Assembly: GCA_029531795.1 (NCBI GenBank)
Contig: JAPEIS010000001.1
Coordinates: 7,626,001 to 7,690,000 of the forward strand
Direction: 5' to 3'
DNA length: 64,000 bases
Source of the DNA: Sclerotinia nivalis
Lineage: Eukaryota > Ascomycota > Leotiomycetes > Helotiales > Sclerotiniaceae
Shown here in pieces: positions 48,301 to 62,200 of this stretch. The translations under genes were made by a program, and so were the position numbers. How positions within the stretch are numbered: position 1 is the stretch's first letter; every line of letters begins with the position of its first letter. Under the pieces are notes generated by a model, which did no database searches, was not told the DNA's origin, and worked only from the letters and a program-made list of their open reading frames with translations.

Positions 48301-48923
48301 ACAATGTACCTTTTCTTTGCTATTAATTGTCAAGCCGGAAGGGGGGGTCTGTATTTGTTAAGATTATCGAGAACTAAATAATATTACTATAAAGAATCGT
48401 TATTTATTACCCATCGTTCACGAAACGCTGGATGCTTTTTGTAATACAAAAATTTATATTAAGCTTGATATTATTGCAATATTCAACAAATTGCGAATCG
48501 TCGAAGGGAATGAATAAAAAACTATATTCATTACTTGTTTTGATTTTTTTGAATTTCTGGTTATACTTTTCGATCTTTGCAATACATTTATATTGTTTCA
48601 ATATTATATCAATTATACACTTTTCGATGAATTGGACAAATATTACATTGTATATCTCGATGATATCCTAATCTACTCCGATAATCCTGTAAAGCATAAA
48701 GAGTATATCTACTAAGTAATTCAAAAGTTAATGGATATTGGATTACAGATTGATATTAACAAATACAAATTCGAAATCACGAAGATAAAGTATTTGGGTT
48801 TTATTATTACAACTAAAGATATCGAAATGGATCAAGAAAAGGTTATAATTATTATATCTTAGGAATTGCTTTTATATATAAAAGATTTATAACGATTTCT
48901 CGGTTTCGCTAATTTTTATTGAT
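45321..48923 (+). pseudogene. Gypsy copy A gag, protease and reverse transcriptase, broken
   Basis: Gag from a mutated start (ATA, 45321) with a CNCC-type knuckle region near 46360. Protease region from 46763 (FNFMNNKSLFVKT, IDNRCFEEVF, where the D-S/T-G motif is damaged). RT from about 48143, with a damaged YLDD box at about 48652-48665 (YLDDILIYSD). It stops at FANFY, where copy B is inserted. Dozens of stops, mostly TAA/TAG at former Gln and TGA at former Arg/Trp codons. Confidence 0.88.
48919..48923. repeat. target duplication of copy B, left
   Basis: TTGAT, repeated at 55915-55919. Confidence 0.93.
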
Positions 48924-49086
48924 TATCACGGTAAGGGAAAAGGTATGTGTAGGTTTGATCTATTGTTGTACTACGAGGAGGAGAAGAAGGTCAAGGAGGT
49001 GATCTGATTATATAGAAGTGAGTGTATGTATGTATGTCTAAGGTATATATGATCATGTGTAGGTGAAGGGAGATGAACCTGTAATA
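48924..49086 (-). repeat. Gypsy copy B 3' LTR
   Basis: 163 bp; preceded in element sense by a purine tract (GAAAAGGAAATAC). Its first bases read TATTAC instead of TGTTAC, a G-to-A change. Confidence 0.93.
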
Positions 49087-52000
49087 GTATTTCCTTTTCA
49101 AGAAATTCATTTGATTTTAAATGGGTATTAAAAAATAAAGAAAAATAAAGAAAAAATATAGATCTCTTTTTTCAATTAGGTCTTTGAACAAAAAACATGT
49201 GATATTTCTTAATGATATTATATTCTTTATTGTTATAATACGTAATATACTTTTAGGCGAAGCGAATAATTTTGGTGCGAGTAGATCTTCGTAGAGTAGG
49301 TGTAGCAATCACGCTGTGTGATTCCGATTGCAAATTCTGTGGTTCTGGTTGTAATATAGTAGTGTTGGGGTGCTTTAGGATTTAAGTTGATGGCTTTGGT
49401 TTCTTTGGATGAAGGCGATGATATTCGATAAGAATCTTCTCGTTATCCTTTAAGTTATTAGTTGGTTGTTAAGTTGGTGTGTAGTGTTTCTATTTGATTA
49501 AATAATGATGGCTATTCTTATCGTGATTATCTAGAATTCTTTCAAATATCCATTTCTAAATAAGCTCATCCTTATCGTTGTTCTGTTTTAAAATTCTATC
49601 CTGTATAATTAGGGATTCTGATTCGTTAATCGTTGTTTGAATCGGAAAGTGAGGATTAGTATGAATTGGAAGTAAAAGAGAATGATAGAAAACAAAAAAG
49701 ATTTTAACGTTTTCAGACAATTGAATAAGACAAGTACGAGGATAAACTTTGATAATCTTGTAAAGGCCGATTCATTTATTATCTAATTTTTTTGTTTTGC
49801 ATAAAGTCTTTATATTTTTGGTATTGATAAAGACTTTCTAGTTAATTATATAACGAGATAAGTTAGAGCGGTAATGGTTAGTATAGTTTTTATAAGTAAC
49901 AACTGTTTGCTATACAAGAATATGAAATTGCTTCAAGATATATTCTATACGATCTGTAATCCTATTACCTTTAAAGAATTCCCGTTTTTGTGCTAAAGTT
50001 ATATTCGGTAGATAAGGTTTACTAGGTTTAATATCTAAATATAGATTAAAACTGTAATTGGCGAAGAAAGGCAAACAACTAGTTATTTCAGAGACCAAAT
50101 TATTGGATACAAATTCAGTTAAGAATAGTTAATCCAATCAATCGTTTTGATGATAATTAACAAAAGCTTGTAAATACTGCTTCAGAATCGAATTAATATG
50201 TTCAGTCTGATCATCTGTTTGAGGATAAAAAGTTGAAGAATATTTTAAGGTAACTCTCAATCGTTTTGAGAATTGTAATCAGAATCCTGATACGAATTGC
50301 GTTCCTCGATCGGAAATAATATTGTCTGGAAATCCATAAAGCGTATAGACACAGCTGATAAAAGTATTGATTAGCTCTTCTATCGTTAGTATATATATAC
50401 CAATGAAATGTTTCATTTTGATTAACCTATAGATTACTATCAAGATATATTTATAGGTAAAATTATAACGAATACAATCTAAAAGCAATGTAATATAATC
50501 GATTGAGATATCAGATTATATGTGAAAAGGGATAGGCAGCAGTTTCAAAAATCCGGGAGGCGCTGATTTGGACGATTTGGTGCGAGTACAAAGTTCGCAG
50601 GTCTTCACATAGGATGCGATCTTCAAATGTATATTAAACCACCAATATATACAAAAGATAAGATCGATCGTTTTAATTCGACCAAGATGGCCAGCAGGAT
50701 TAGAAGAATAAGTTCGATAGATAATTTGGAGTTTGAACTCATCGTCTGATGGAACCCAAATCTTATCCCGGTAGTAAATTCTATTATTTTGGATCGAACA
50801 ATCTTGTATAACGATCCGGAGGGTTTATAATGTTCTTTTGGTTATTTAATCATTGATGGGTCGTTAAGAGTAAAGATAAGTTGATCTGCAATATCGGATT
50901 TAGTATATACTATATCGATTAAGGTATCAATTGATTAATCGTAAAGTGGTACTATTATCTCCATTAATGTCAAATTGATATACCCAATTAAATCCTTATA
51001 AAGGTTGTCGTCAAAACGATTCTGAAAAAGGACAACGCGTTCTCGATTCTTTAAACGCTCATCGTTTGGATCAAAGCGATACAGCCGATTTTTGTATTTT
51101 CTATTTAGTGTATCTAATCGAATAGCTTTGTTTCCTGATCGATAGATTATACGGAAATTATATTGAAACAGAAATTCAGATTATCGTATTTACTATTGAT
51201 TGAAAGCTTTTGTAATCATAAAATATTCGAAGTTCTTGTAATCAATAAGAATCTTGAACTCCTTTTGTGAGTCTTGGAGCTCTGGGCGTCATTTTTCTAT
51301 TGCCTTAATAATAGCGAATAGTTCTTTGCTGTAGATCTTATAATTGTATTCTGTTATTATATACTTAAATAAAAAGTAAGCGATTGAACACAAAACATTA
51401 TCATTATTGTATTGCGAGAGAACTCCTTCTAAAGTCCAATCGGAAGCGTCGATTTCCAAAATAGTTTTCCGCCTGTAATCAAAGTATGCCAAAACTGGTG
51501 TTATTGTGAAAGCTCTTTTTAAAGCGTCAAAAGCCTTTATATAATCTGCAGTCCAATCCCATATAATATTCTTCCACAAGAGATCGTTGAAAAAGCAACA
51601 AATCTTTGAAAAATCTTTTATAAAATGTTGATAGAAATTAGCGAAATCGAGAAATCGTTGTAAATCTTTTATATATAAAAGCAATTCCCAAAATATAATA
51701 GCTGTGACCTTTTCTTGATCCATTTCGATGCCTTCGATTGTAATGATAAGACTCAAATACTTTGTTTTCGTGGTTTCGAATTTGCATTTGTTAATATCAA
51801 TCTGTAATCCAGTATTTATTAACTTTTAAATTACTTAGTGGATATACTTTTTATACTTTACAGAATTATCGGAGTAGATTAGGATATCATCGAGATATAC
51901 AATGCAATACTTATCCAACTCGTTGAAAAACATATGATTGATATAATATTGAAACGATACAAACGTATTGCAAAGATCGAAAGGTATAATTAAAGATTCA

Positions 52001-54818
52001 AAAAGACCAAAACGAATAATAAATACAGTTTTTTATTTATCTCCTTCGGCGATTCGTAATTTGTTAAATACTGTAATGATATCAAATTTGGTGTAAATTT
52101 TTGTATTGTAAAGAATGTCCAGTGTTTTGTGAACAATAAGTAATAGATAACGATTCTTTATAGTAACATTATTTAGTCTTTGATAATCTTGATAAATGCG
52201 GACCCCCTTTTCCGGTTTGGCAGCCAATAATAAAGGAGAGGTGTATCGCAATCTCGATTTCCGAATGAATCTTTTGGAGAGATTATTATCAAATCATTTG
52301 TGTATTATTATCAACTCCATTGACGATAAAAAGCGGTTTTTGAAATAAAATAGCTTTTTATTAGGCATCAACTCAATTTTGTAATCCCAGATTCGACGAG
52401 GCAGTAATTTATCTATATAATGTAGGAGGAAGGCAGGAAGTTTGTTTTGTAACTATATAAAAAGCCTTTGTTGTATTTGATCGTTATTAAGAGAAAGTTT
52501 GCCGGTTAAAAATTTATCGATATCAACCTCAGAGACCTTTTGCAAATAAAGCGGCTTGTAACAATCGTATATAAAATTATAAAATTGCAATAGGGTTCTA
52601 GAGAGTATCTTTGTTATATTGTCTTGCCTTTGTAAAATCGATCGAAAATCCTTTTCTGTGAATATCAAGGATAACGTAACCTATCATAGATGATCTTGTT
52701 CAACAGTTTTCTATACAGCATCCAATTCATCCCATATCAATCGGATAGCCTGAACGTTATCTTGTTGACAAAACGAAACAAAACTAGAAGCTTGTAATCA
52801 ACGAATATCATTTATATTTGAACTTGTATCTTTGTAAATAGACATAGGGAGTTCTTCAACAAAAAGCAAAAGCAAATAGTTTTTTGGATTGTGAATAAAC
52901 CAACACCGATCTACAATCTTTAAGATCGATTTTGGATACAGACAATTGAGAATCATCTGTACTTGATTATTTGATTCTCCGCAATGCTTTGTTCGATAAT
53001 GATTCATACCAAACATCAGACCCTGTTGAAATTCGAGATCAATAGAAGAATCGTCAGATTGTGATATATAATCTTTATCTAGTATCTCTTCAATAGAAAG
53101 TTTTTTATAAAAAGTTCTTTTAAAAGTAGAAAGCATTTGAATAGATAAACAATCGATATCGTCCTTTGAACAATCCTCGATATATAAAAAATAGTATTTA
53201 TAAATTATGTATTTAGCTTTTATATCAGAATCGATAAGGAATTTATTTAAAGATTCGATAACATCAACAACCTATTATAGAGTAACTTTTGCTAGATCCT
53301 CTTGTTCCTTGATTGGAGATGGAATCGTTAGTGCGATAACTGGCTCTGAATTATAATACATCAAGCGATTGGAAGCGCAATAATTTGAAAAGAATGTTAA
53401 ACTCATCTCTATCCAGTTGATAATAGGATTGTAGCGCTGTAATTATAATAAATCAAAGATTAACGAAGTTTTTGATAAAAACTGAATAATATAAAAAAAC
53501 CAATATTCATAATGATCCCCCATAGCAATTTCCATTACAAAATATTCTGTAATTCTGTCGGCGACCTTTCTATCGGCAGATCGGAGTTCGCAAGGATGAG
53601 GTAAAAGTTGTATTTCAATATTGTATTTGGAAACAAAAGAACGATTAACAAAAACTTCTCCAAAACATCCACTATCAATAAAACTTATAACAATAAAGAG
53701 ATTTTCATACACAAGGAACATAATAGTTTTAACAAATAGAGATTTGCTATTCATAAAGTTAAACTGCAATGGTTTATCTCTATTCATTCCTCGATTTACC
53801 TTCTTGCCCTTAGTATTCCTCTACGAGCGATTTTTCGTAAAGATTAATCTTTTCCCTATTCGGGACTTTCCTTGACTGAACTAGATATAGAGACAACCTC
53901 CTCTGATTCGATATAGTTTTGTCATTGTACCTGATTCAGATGCTATTGGCTTTGTACCCAATTACCAATATATCCTCCTCGAAATCCATTACGATTATTA
54001 TTAAACCTATTGGCGTTTCGAAAAGCTGGAACAGTAGTATATTGATCAAGGGCCGGATTAATTGAGGTAGCGGTATTGCAATTGGAAAAGGTATTAACGA
54101 AAACTTGTTTGTTAGAAAAAAGATTATTATTGATATCATAAATAGTATAACAATCAATCTGAAGATGGCCGATCCTACTACAACAATTGCAAGAAACCAC
54201 AGGATTAAACTTCTTTTTCTTATTTTGTAGATCCTTTTTCTGTTATCCTTTTTGTTTCATTATATCGAGATCTATAGGGTCACTATCAGCAACAGATACT
54301 TTACCAGAATTTTTGTTATAATACTCAGCATTACAAAGATTCTAACTTCAAGTAAAGAATTTCTTTTGCCAATTATCAACATCGTCGACTGTACAGAAGT
54401 TCGAATTATCAATGACTAAAGTTCGAAAAAGAGCTATAATTTTTTGCTTTATTGTATTAACAATCTTGCAATCAAATTTGTAGCAAGAGTTAGTAAGATA
54501 AAACAACATAAAGAAAAAAGCCGAAAAGAATTCCTTTGGATTTATAGAAAGCTTGTTGAATTTGAACGAGGTTTCCCTTTCGATATCCATAGAGATATAT
54601 AATTTGTCCAATTTGACCAAAAACGAAACAATAGAATCAAAACAAATAAAATCATCAACGAATCTGGTAATATCCGTAATACACTCTTATCGTATTTGAC
54701 TATCGAAAAGATTAATAGTATAACTAATCTTCTTTTGTTCGAAAACAAAAAGTTGTAAATCGATCATCCAACAAAATTACAAACCCAACTTCCAGGATTG
54801 ATAATCCTTTTATCGAAC

Positions 54819-54823
54819 AAGAA
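54819..54823. repeat. target duplication of GC-rich solo LTR, left
   Basis: AAGAA, repeated at 55061-55065. Confidence 0.85.
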
Positions 54824-55060
54824 TGTCACGGGGCCAGGGCCGGGCCACTGGACCGGCCCCTTTAGTAGGCTCCACCTGTCCGATCCAGCACCGAGCGGGG
54901 CACGCTCGGTGATCGTACCCTGTAAGAGCGCTAGGGCTCGGAGCCCTAGCACACACAAATGTATTTAAAGGAAACGTTCCTTCTGTAGAAACGTAGCTCT
55001 TCGAGCTACGTCTTATCAATAAAAGTGATTTCTGTTATCCTGTCTGCTGCCTCCGTGATA
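54824..55060 (+). mobile_element. GC-rich 237-bp solo LTR with several perfect hairpins
   Basis: Starts TGTCACGG and ends CCGTGATA: 8-bp inverted termini with one C-to-T change. The copy C sequence shows the uninterrupted target (AAGAATATT). A TATTTAAA box (about 54961) and an AATAAA signal (about 55017) give + orientation. Its GC-rich U3 part contains perfect hairpins: CCGAGCG/CGCTCGG, GCTAGGGCTC/GAGCCCTAGC and ACGTAGCTC/GAGCTACGT. No other copy lies in this window, so the family is unknown. Confidence 0.85.
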
Positions 55061-55065
55061 AAGAA
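55061..55065. repeat. target duplication of GC-rich solo LTR, right
   Basis: AAGAA, matching 54819-54823. Confidence 0.85.
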
Positions 55066-55751
55066 TATTAGATCTTTCGCCTTTAAAAACAAATGAATCT
55101 TTCTAAGTTTAACAAAAAGTGATCGGTTTCTGATTAATGGCAACACTATCAACATCCAGCTGAACTTGCTTGTCGACTAAAGTACAAAGAAGCTCGACGT
55201 TTTTCGCTTTGAATTCTTCGATCTTATTTGTTTAAGTAACGATATAAATAACTTGAATAATAAAACGATCTTCGATAATAAAGAAAACATAATTCAAATA
55301 AACAGTTTATTCGTTAAAACCAATAACAAGGTTTGGCATCACTGGAGCATCCAATTCTGCTAGGATTTGTATAATAGTAGGCCATTGACCGAAGACTCGT
55401 TGGATTTCGGTACGAATTCCTTCGATAGAAATAGGAGTCGTATTACCAGCGGATATAGAACCGGAAGCCATTGTAAAAAGAATTACAATTGCATAAAATA
55501 ATCGATAAGGAATTTGCAATTGCACAAAAGTAATCAAAAACAGATACAAAAGCCTACAAATAAATACAATCATACAAAAGCAATCAAAGATCAGAAGCTG
55601 TACAAAAACAAATAAGAAATATGACCGTACAAAAACAGACGAATTACAACAACACGAAAGCAATCGAAAACAAATACAGAAGCCTGCAGATGATTTGGCA
55701 AGGCCAAATCACTTCGTAAAATGATAAAGCCTTTGAAAGAGTAATACAAAC

Positions 55752-55914
55752 TATCACAGTAAGGGAAAAGGTATATATAGATTTGATCTATTGTTATACT
55801 ACAAGAAGGAAAAGAAAGTCAAGGAGATGACCTGACTATATAGAAGTGAGTATATACATGTATGCCTAAGGCACACATGATCACGTGCAGATGAAGGGAG
55901 ATGAACCCGTAACA
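55752..55914 (-). repeat. Gypsy copy B 5' LTR
   Basis: 163 bp, TGTTACGGG at its start. The untranslated leader 55473-55751 follows; I see no obvious match to a tRNA 3' end as primer-binding site. Confidence 0.95.
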
Positions 55915-56104
55915 TTGATATTTTATAAAAGATTTTTCAAAGATTTATCGTTTTTTCAACAATCTCTTGTAGAAGAATATTATATAGGATTGAACTGCAG
56001 ATTATACAAAGGCTTTTGATATTTTAAAAAGAGCTTTCACAATGACGCCGGTTTTGGTATACTTTGATTACAGGCGGAAAACTGTTTTGGAAACCGATAC
56101 TTTC
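55915..56104 (+). pseudogene. Gypsy copy A, second piece (RT end to RNase H start)
   Basis: 190 bp of copy A between copies B and C. Reads FIKDFSK...AFDILKRAFTMTPVLVYFDYRRKTVLETDTF with stops. The first five bases are the right TTGAT and the last five the left CTTTC duplication. Confidence 0.93.
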
Positions 56105-56267
56105 TATCACGGTGAGGGAAAAGGTATATATAGGTTTGATCTATTGTTGTACTACGAGGAGAGAAAGAAGGTTAAGGAGGTGATCTGACTATATAGAAGT
56201 GAGTGTATATATATGTACTTAAGGTATATATGATTATATACAGGTGAAGAGAGATGAATCTGTAACA
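56105..56267 (-). repeat. Gypsy copy C 3' LTR
   Basis: 163 bp. Preceded in element sense by the purine tract GAAGAGGGGATAC (56280-56268). Confidence 0.95.
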
Positions 56268-59200
56268 GTATCCCCTCTTCAAGAAATTCATTTGACCTTA
56301 AATGGGTATTAAAAAATAAAGAAAAATAAAGAAAAAATATAGATCTTTTTTCTCAATTAAATCCCTGAACAAAAAACGTATGATATCCCTTAATGATATT
56401 ATATCCTTTATTGTTATAATATGTAATATACCTTTAGGTAAAGCGAACAATCTTGATGCGAGTGGATCTTCGTAGAGTAGGTGTAACAATCGCGCTGTAT
56501 GATTCCGATTGCAAATTCTGTAGTTCCGATTGCAATATAATAGTGTCAAGGTGCTTTAAAACCCAAGCTGGCGGTTTTAGCTTTTTTAAATGAAGGCGAT
56601 GATATTCGATAAAAATCTTTTTGTTATCCTTTAAGTTATTAATTGATTACCAAATTGGTATATAGTGTTTCCATTTGATTAAATAATGATGGTTATCTTT
56701 ATTATAATTATCTAGAACTCCTTCAAATATCTATTTCTGAACAAGCTTATCCTCATCGTTGTCCCACTTTAAAATTCTGTCCCGTGTAATCAGGGATTCT
56801 GATTTGTTAATCATTACTTAAGTCAGAAAGTAAGGATTAGTATAAACTGGAAGTAAAGGAGAATAATAAAAAACAAAAAAGATTTTAACATTCTTAAATA
56901 ATTGAACAAAACAAGTATAAAGATAAACTTTGATAATCTTATAAAGACCGATCTATTTATCATTTAGCTTTTTTGTTTTATACAAAGTCTTTATATTTTT
57001 GATATTGATAAAGACTTTCTGATTAGTTATATAACAAGGTAAATCAGAGCGGTAATGGTTAATATAATCCTTATAAGTAGCAATTGTTTGTTATACAAGA
57101 GTACGAAGTTGTTTCAAGATATATTCCATATGATCTGCGGTTCTATTATCTTTAAAGAATTCCTGTTTTTGTATTAGAATTATATTCGATAGGTAAGGTT
57201 TACTAGACTCAATACCTAGGTATAGATTAAAGCTGTAATTAACAAAGAAAAGCAAGCAATTAGTTGTTTCAGAGATCAAATTATTGGATACAAATTCGGT
57301 TAAGGGTAATCAATCCAACTAATCGTTTTGATAATAGTTAACAAAAGCTTATAAATACTATTCCAGAATCGAATTAATATACTCAGTCTGATTATCTATT
57401 TGAAAATGAAAAGCTGAAGAATGTTTTAAAATAATTCCCAATCGTTCCGAAAGTTGTAATCAGAATCCTAATACGAACTGCATTCCCCGATCGGAAATGA
57501 TATTATCTGGAAATCTATAAAGTGTATAGACGTAATTGATAAAAGCATCGATTAGCTTCTCTGTCGTTAACGTATATGTATCGATGAAATGTTTCATTTT
57601 GATTAGTTTACAGATTATTACCAAGATATATTTATAGGTAGAATTATAATAAATGCAATCCGGGAACAGTATAATATAATCGATTGAGATATCAGACTAT
57701 ATACGAAAAGGGACAGACAATGGTTTCAAAAATCCGGGAGGCACCGATTTGGACGATTTGATACAAATACAAAGTTCGCAAACCTTCACATAGAACACAA
57801 TCTCCAAATACATATTAAGCTATTAGTATATACAAAAGACAAGATCGATCGTTTTAATTCGACCAGGATAACCAACAGGACCAGAAAAATGAGTTCGATA
57901 AATAATTTGAAGTTTGAACTTATCGTTTAATAGAACCCAAATCTTATCCTAATAGTAAATTCTATTATTTTGGACCGAACAATCTTACATAACGATCTGG
58001 AAGGTTTTACAATACTCTTTTGGTCATTTAATCATCGATGGATCGTTAAAAGCAAAGATAAGTTGATCTGCGATATCGGATCTAATATACGCTGCATCGA
58101 TTAAGACATCAATTGGTTGATCGTAGAATGGTACTATTGTCTCCATTGATACCAAATTGATATACCCAATCAAATCTTTATAAAGGTCATCGTCAAAACA
58201 GTTCTGAAGAAGAACAACGCGTTCTCGATTCTTTAAACGTTCATCGTTTGGATCAAAGCGATACAACCGATCTTTGTGTTTTCTACTTAATACATTTGGT
58301 CGAATAGCTTTATTTCCTGGTCGATAGACTATACGGAAATTATATTGAGATAGAAATTCAGACCATTGTACTTGCCGTTGATTGAGAGTTTTTGTAGTTA
58401 TAAAATATTCGAGATTCTTATGATCAGTAAGAACCTCGAATTTCTTTTATAAGTTTTGGAGTTTTGGGTATTATTCTTTTATTGTTTTAATAATAGTAAG
58501 TAGTTCTTTGTTGTAGATCTTATAATTGTATTTCATTGTTATATACTTAGATGAAAAGTAAACGACTAAATGCAAAATGTTATCATCATTGTATTGCAAG
58601 AGAACTCCTTCTGAAGTTCAATCGGAAATATCGATTTCCAAAACAGTTTTCCGTTTGTAATCAAAGTATACCAAAACCGGCGTTATTGTGAAAGCTCTTT
58701 TTAAAGTGTCAAAAGCCTTTATATGATCTACAGTTCAATCCTATGTAATATTCTTCCGCAAGAGATCGTTGAGAGAGCGACAAATCTTTGAAAAATCTTT
58801 TATAAAACGTCGATAGAAATTGGCGAAATTAAGAAATCGTTGTAAATCCTTTATATATAAAAGCAATTCCCAAGATGTAATAACTGTGATTTTTTCTTGA
58901 TCTATTTCGATGCCTTTGGTTGTAATGATAAAACCTAAATACTTTGTTTTTGTAGTTTCGAATTCGTATTTGTTAATATCAATCTGTAATTCAGCATCCA
59001 TTAACTTTTGAACTATTTGGTGGATATACTCTTTATATTTTATAGGATTATCGGAGTAGATTAGAACATCATCGAGATATACAGTGCAATACTTGTCCAA
59101 CTCGTCGAAAAGCGTATGATTGATATAATGTTGAAACGATACAGGCGTATTGCAAAAACCGAAAGGTATAACCAGAGATTCAAAAAGATCAAAACGAGTA

Positions 59201-62200
59201 ATGAATACAGTTTTCCATTTATCCTTTTCAGTGATTCGCAATTTGTTGAACATTGTAATGATATCAAGTTTGGTGTAAATTTTTGTATTGCAAAGAGTGT
59301 CCAGTGTTTTGCAAACAATAGATAATGGATAACAATTCTTTATAGTAATATTATTTAATCCTCGATAATCTTGACAAATATAGACCCCCCCTTCTAGCTT
59401 GATAGCCAATAGCAAAGGAGAAGCGTACCACGATCTCGATTCCCGAATGAACCCTTTGAAGAGATTATTATCAAGTCATTTGTGTATCATTATCAACTCT
59501 ATTGGCGATAAAGGGCGGTTTTTGAAATAAGATGGTTTTTTACCAGACATCAACTCAATTTTGTAATCCCAGATTCGACGAGGCGGTAATTTATTTGTAT
59601 AATATAGAAAGAAGGCAGGAAATTTATCTTATAATTATATAGAAAGTCTTTATCGTATTTAATCATCATTAAGGGGAGGTTTACCAGTTAAAAATTTATC
59701 GATATCAACCTTAGAGATTTTTCGCAAATAAAGCGGCTTGTAACAATCGTATATAAAATCATAAAGTTGTGGTGGGATTCTAAAAAGCATCTCTATTATA
59801 TTGCTTTGCTCTTGTAAAATCGATCGAAAATCCTTTTCTGTGAATATCGAGGACAACGTAGCCTATTATAGATAATCTTGTTCAACAGTTTTCTGTGTGG
59901 CATCCAATTCATTCTATATCAATCGAATAGTCCGAATGTTATCTTGTTAACAAAACGAAATAAAGCTAGAAGTTTATAATCAACAAATATCATCCATATT
60001 TGAATTTATATCTTTGTAAATAAGCATAAAGAGTTCCTCAACAGAAAGCAGAAACAAATGGTTTTTTGGATTGTGAATAGATCAATACCGATTTGTAATC
60101 TTTAAGATCGATTTTGGACGCAGACAATTGGGAATCATCTATGCTTGATTATTTGGTTCTCTGCAACGCTTTGTTCGATAATGATTCATACCAGATATCA
60201 GACCCTGCTGAAATTCGAGATCAATAGAAGAATCGTCAGATTGTAATATATAATCTTCATCTGGTATCTCTTCAATAGAAGGTTTTTTATAAGAAGTTCT
60301 TTTAAAAGTAAAAAGCGTTTGAATAGATAAACAATCGATATCGTCCTTTGGACAATCCTCAACATATGGAAAGCGGTATTTATAAACTATACATTTAGCT
60401 TTTATATCAAAATCGGTAAAGAATTTATTTAAAGATTCGATAGCATCAATGATCTGTTGTGGAATAACTTTTACTAGATCCTTTTGTTCTTTGATCAAAG
60501 ATAGAATTGTTAATGCAATAATTAGCTTTGAATCATGATACGCTAAACAATTGGAAACGCAATAGTTTGAAAAGAATATTAAACTCATCTCTATCCAATT
60601 GATAATAGAATTGTAGTATTATAACCATAATAAATCAAAGATTAACAATATCTCTAATAAAAACTGGGTAATATAAAAGAACCAATACTCATAATGATCT
60701 CTTATAACGATTTCCATTACAAAATATTCTATAATTCTATCAACGATCTTTCTATCGGCAAATCGGAGTTCGCAAAAATGAAGTAAGAATTGTATTTCAA
60801 TATTGTATTTGAAAGCAAAAGAACGATTAACAAAAGCTTCTCCAAAGCATCCATTATCAATAAGACTTGTAACAATAAAAGGATTTTCATATACAAAAAA
60901 CATAATGGTTTTAACAAATAAAAATTTATTATTCATAGAGTTGAACTACAATAGCTTATCTTTATTCATTCTTCGATTTACCTTTTTACCCTTAGTATTC
61001 CTCCACAAGCGATTTTTCGTAGAGGTTAATCTTTTCCTTGTTCGGAACTTTCCTTGATTGAATTGGGTATAAAGATAATTTCCTTTGATTCGATATAATC
61101 TTGCTATTGTATCTGATTCAGATACTATTGGCTTTGTACTCAATTACCAGTATATTCTTCTCGAAATCCATTGCGATTATTATTAAATCTATTGGTATCT
61201 CGAAAAGCCGGAACGGCAATGTATTGATTGGGGGCCGGATTAGTTGAGGTAGTAGTATTGCGATTGGAAAAGGTATTAACGAGAATTTGTTTGCTAGAAA
61301 GAAGATTACTATTGATATTATAAATAGTATGACAATCAATTTGAAGATGGCCGATCCTATCACAACAATTGTAAGAAACTGCAAAATTAAACTTCTTTTT
61401 TTTATTTTGCGGATCCTTTTTCTATTGTCCTTTTTATTTTATTGTATCGAGGTTTATAAGGTCATTATCAACAATAAATGCTTTACCAGAATTTTTGTTA
61501 TAATATTCAGTGTCACGAAGATTCTGATTTCAAGTAGAGAATTTCTTTTGCCAACCATCAATATCGTCGGTTGCGCAGGGGTTCGAGTTATCAATGACCA
61601 AAATTCGAAGGGGGGCTATAATCTTTTGTTTCATCGCATTAACAATCTTACGATTAGACTTGTAATAAGAATTAACAAGATAAGATAATGTAAAGAAGAA
61701 AACTGAAAAGGATTCCTTTGGATTTATAAAAAGCTTGTCGAATTTGAGTGAGGCTTCCCTTTCGATATCCACAGAAATATATAATTTGTTCAATTTGGCC
61801 AAAAACGAAACAGCAGAATCGAAGCAAATGGAATCGTTAACGAATCTAATGATATCTGTAATACGTTTTTGTTATACTTGATCATCGAGAAGATTAATAG
61901 TATGGTTAATCTTCTTTTGTTCGGAAACAAAAAGTTGTAAATCGACTATCCAACAAAATTGCAAACCCAATTTCCAGGATTGATAGTCCTTTTGTCGAAT
62001 AAGAATATTAAATCTTTCGTTTTTAAAAACGAACAGATCTTTCTGAGTTTGATAGAAAGTAATCGGTTTCTGGTTAGTGGTAATACCATTAGCGTCCAAC
62101 TGAACTTATTTGCTAATTAGAGTACAAAGAAGCTTAATGTTTTCTGCTTTGAATTCCTCAATCTTATTTGTTTGAATAACAATATAAATAGCTTAAATAG

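Larger units (their letters stand above)
49087..55472 (-). pseudogene. Gypsy copy B gag-pol, broken
   Basis: In element sense: gag from an intact ATG at 55472 (MASGSISAGNTTP, IRTEIQRVFGQWP); a CCHC knuckle near 54190 (CNCCSRIGHLQIDC); protease with an IDSGC motif near 53676; RT with YLDD near 51890; RNase H near 51430-51300 (EIDASDWTLEGVLSQYN); and integrase near 50490-50280 (YGFPDNIISDRGTQFVSGF, one catalytic Asp). Frames are interrupted by many stops, and gag is also interrupted by the solo LTR at 54824. Domain order PR-RT-RH-IN is that of Gypsy (Metaviridae) elements. No chromodomain recognised. Confidence 0.9.
48924..55914 (-). mobile_element. Gypsy-family LTR retrotransposon, copy B, nested in copy A
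   Basis: A 6991-bp copy on the minus strand with 163-bp LTRs at both ends (48924-49086 and 55752-55914) and target duplication TTGAT. Without the 242 bp added by its own nested solo LTR it is about 6.75 kb, the same as copy C. Its two LTRs differ only by A/G and C/T changes, as expected from RIP. Confidence 0.95.

Noticed and set aside
54764..55019. Two minus-strand ORFs of 64 and 69 codons
   Set aside because: They are chance ORFs across the GC-rich solo LTR and its junction with gag.
54824..55060. A hammerhead ribozyme (retrozyme-like LTR)
   Set aside because: Many hairpins, but no CTGATGA core paired with GAAA on either strand.
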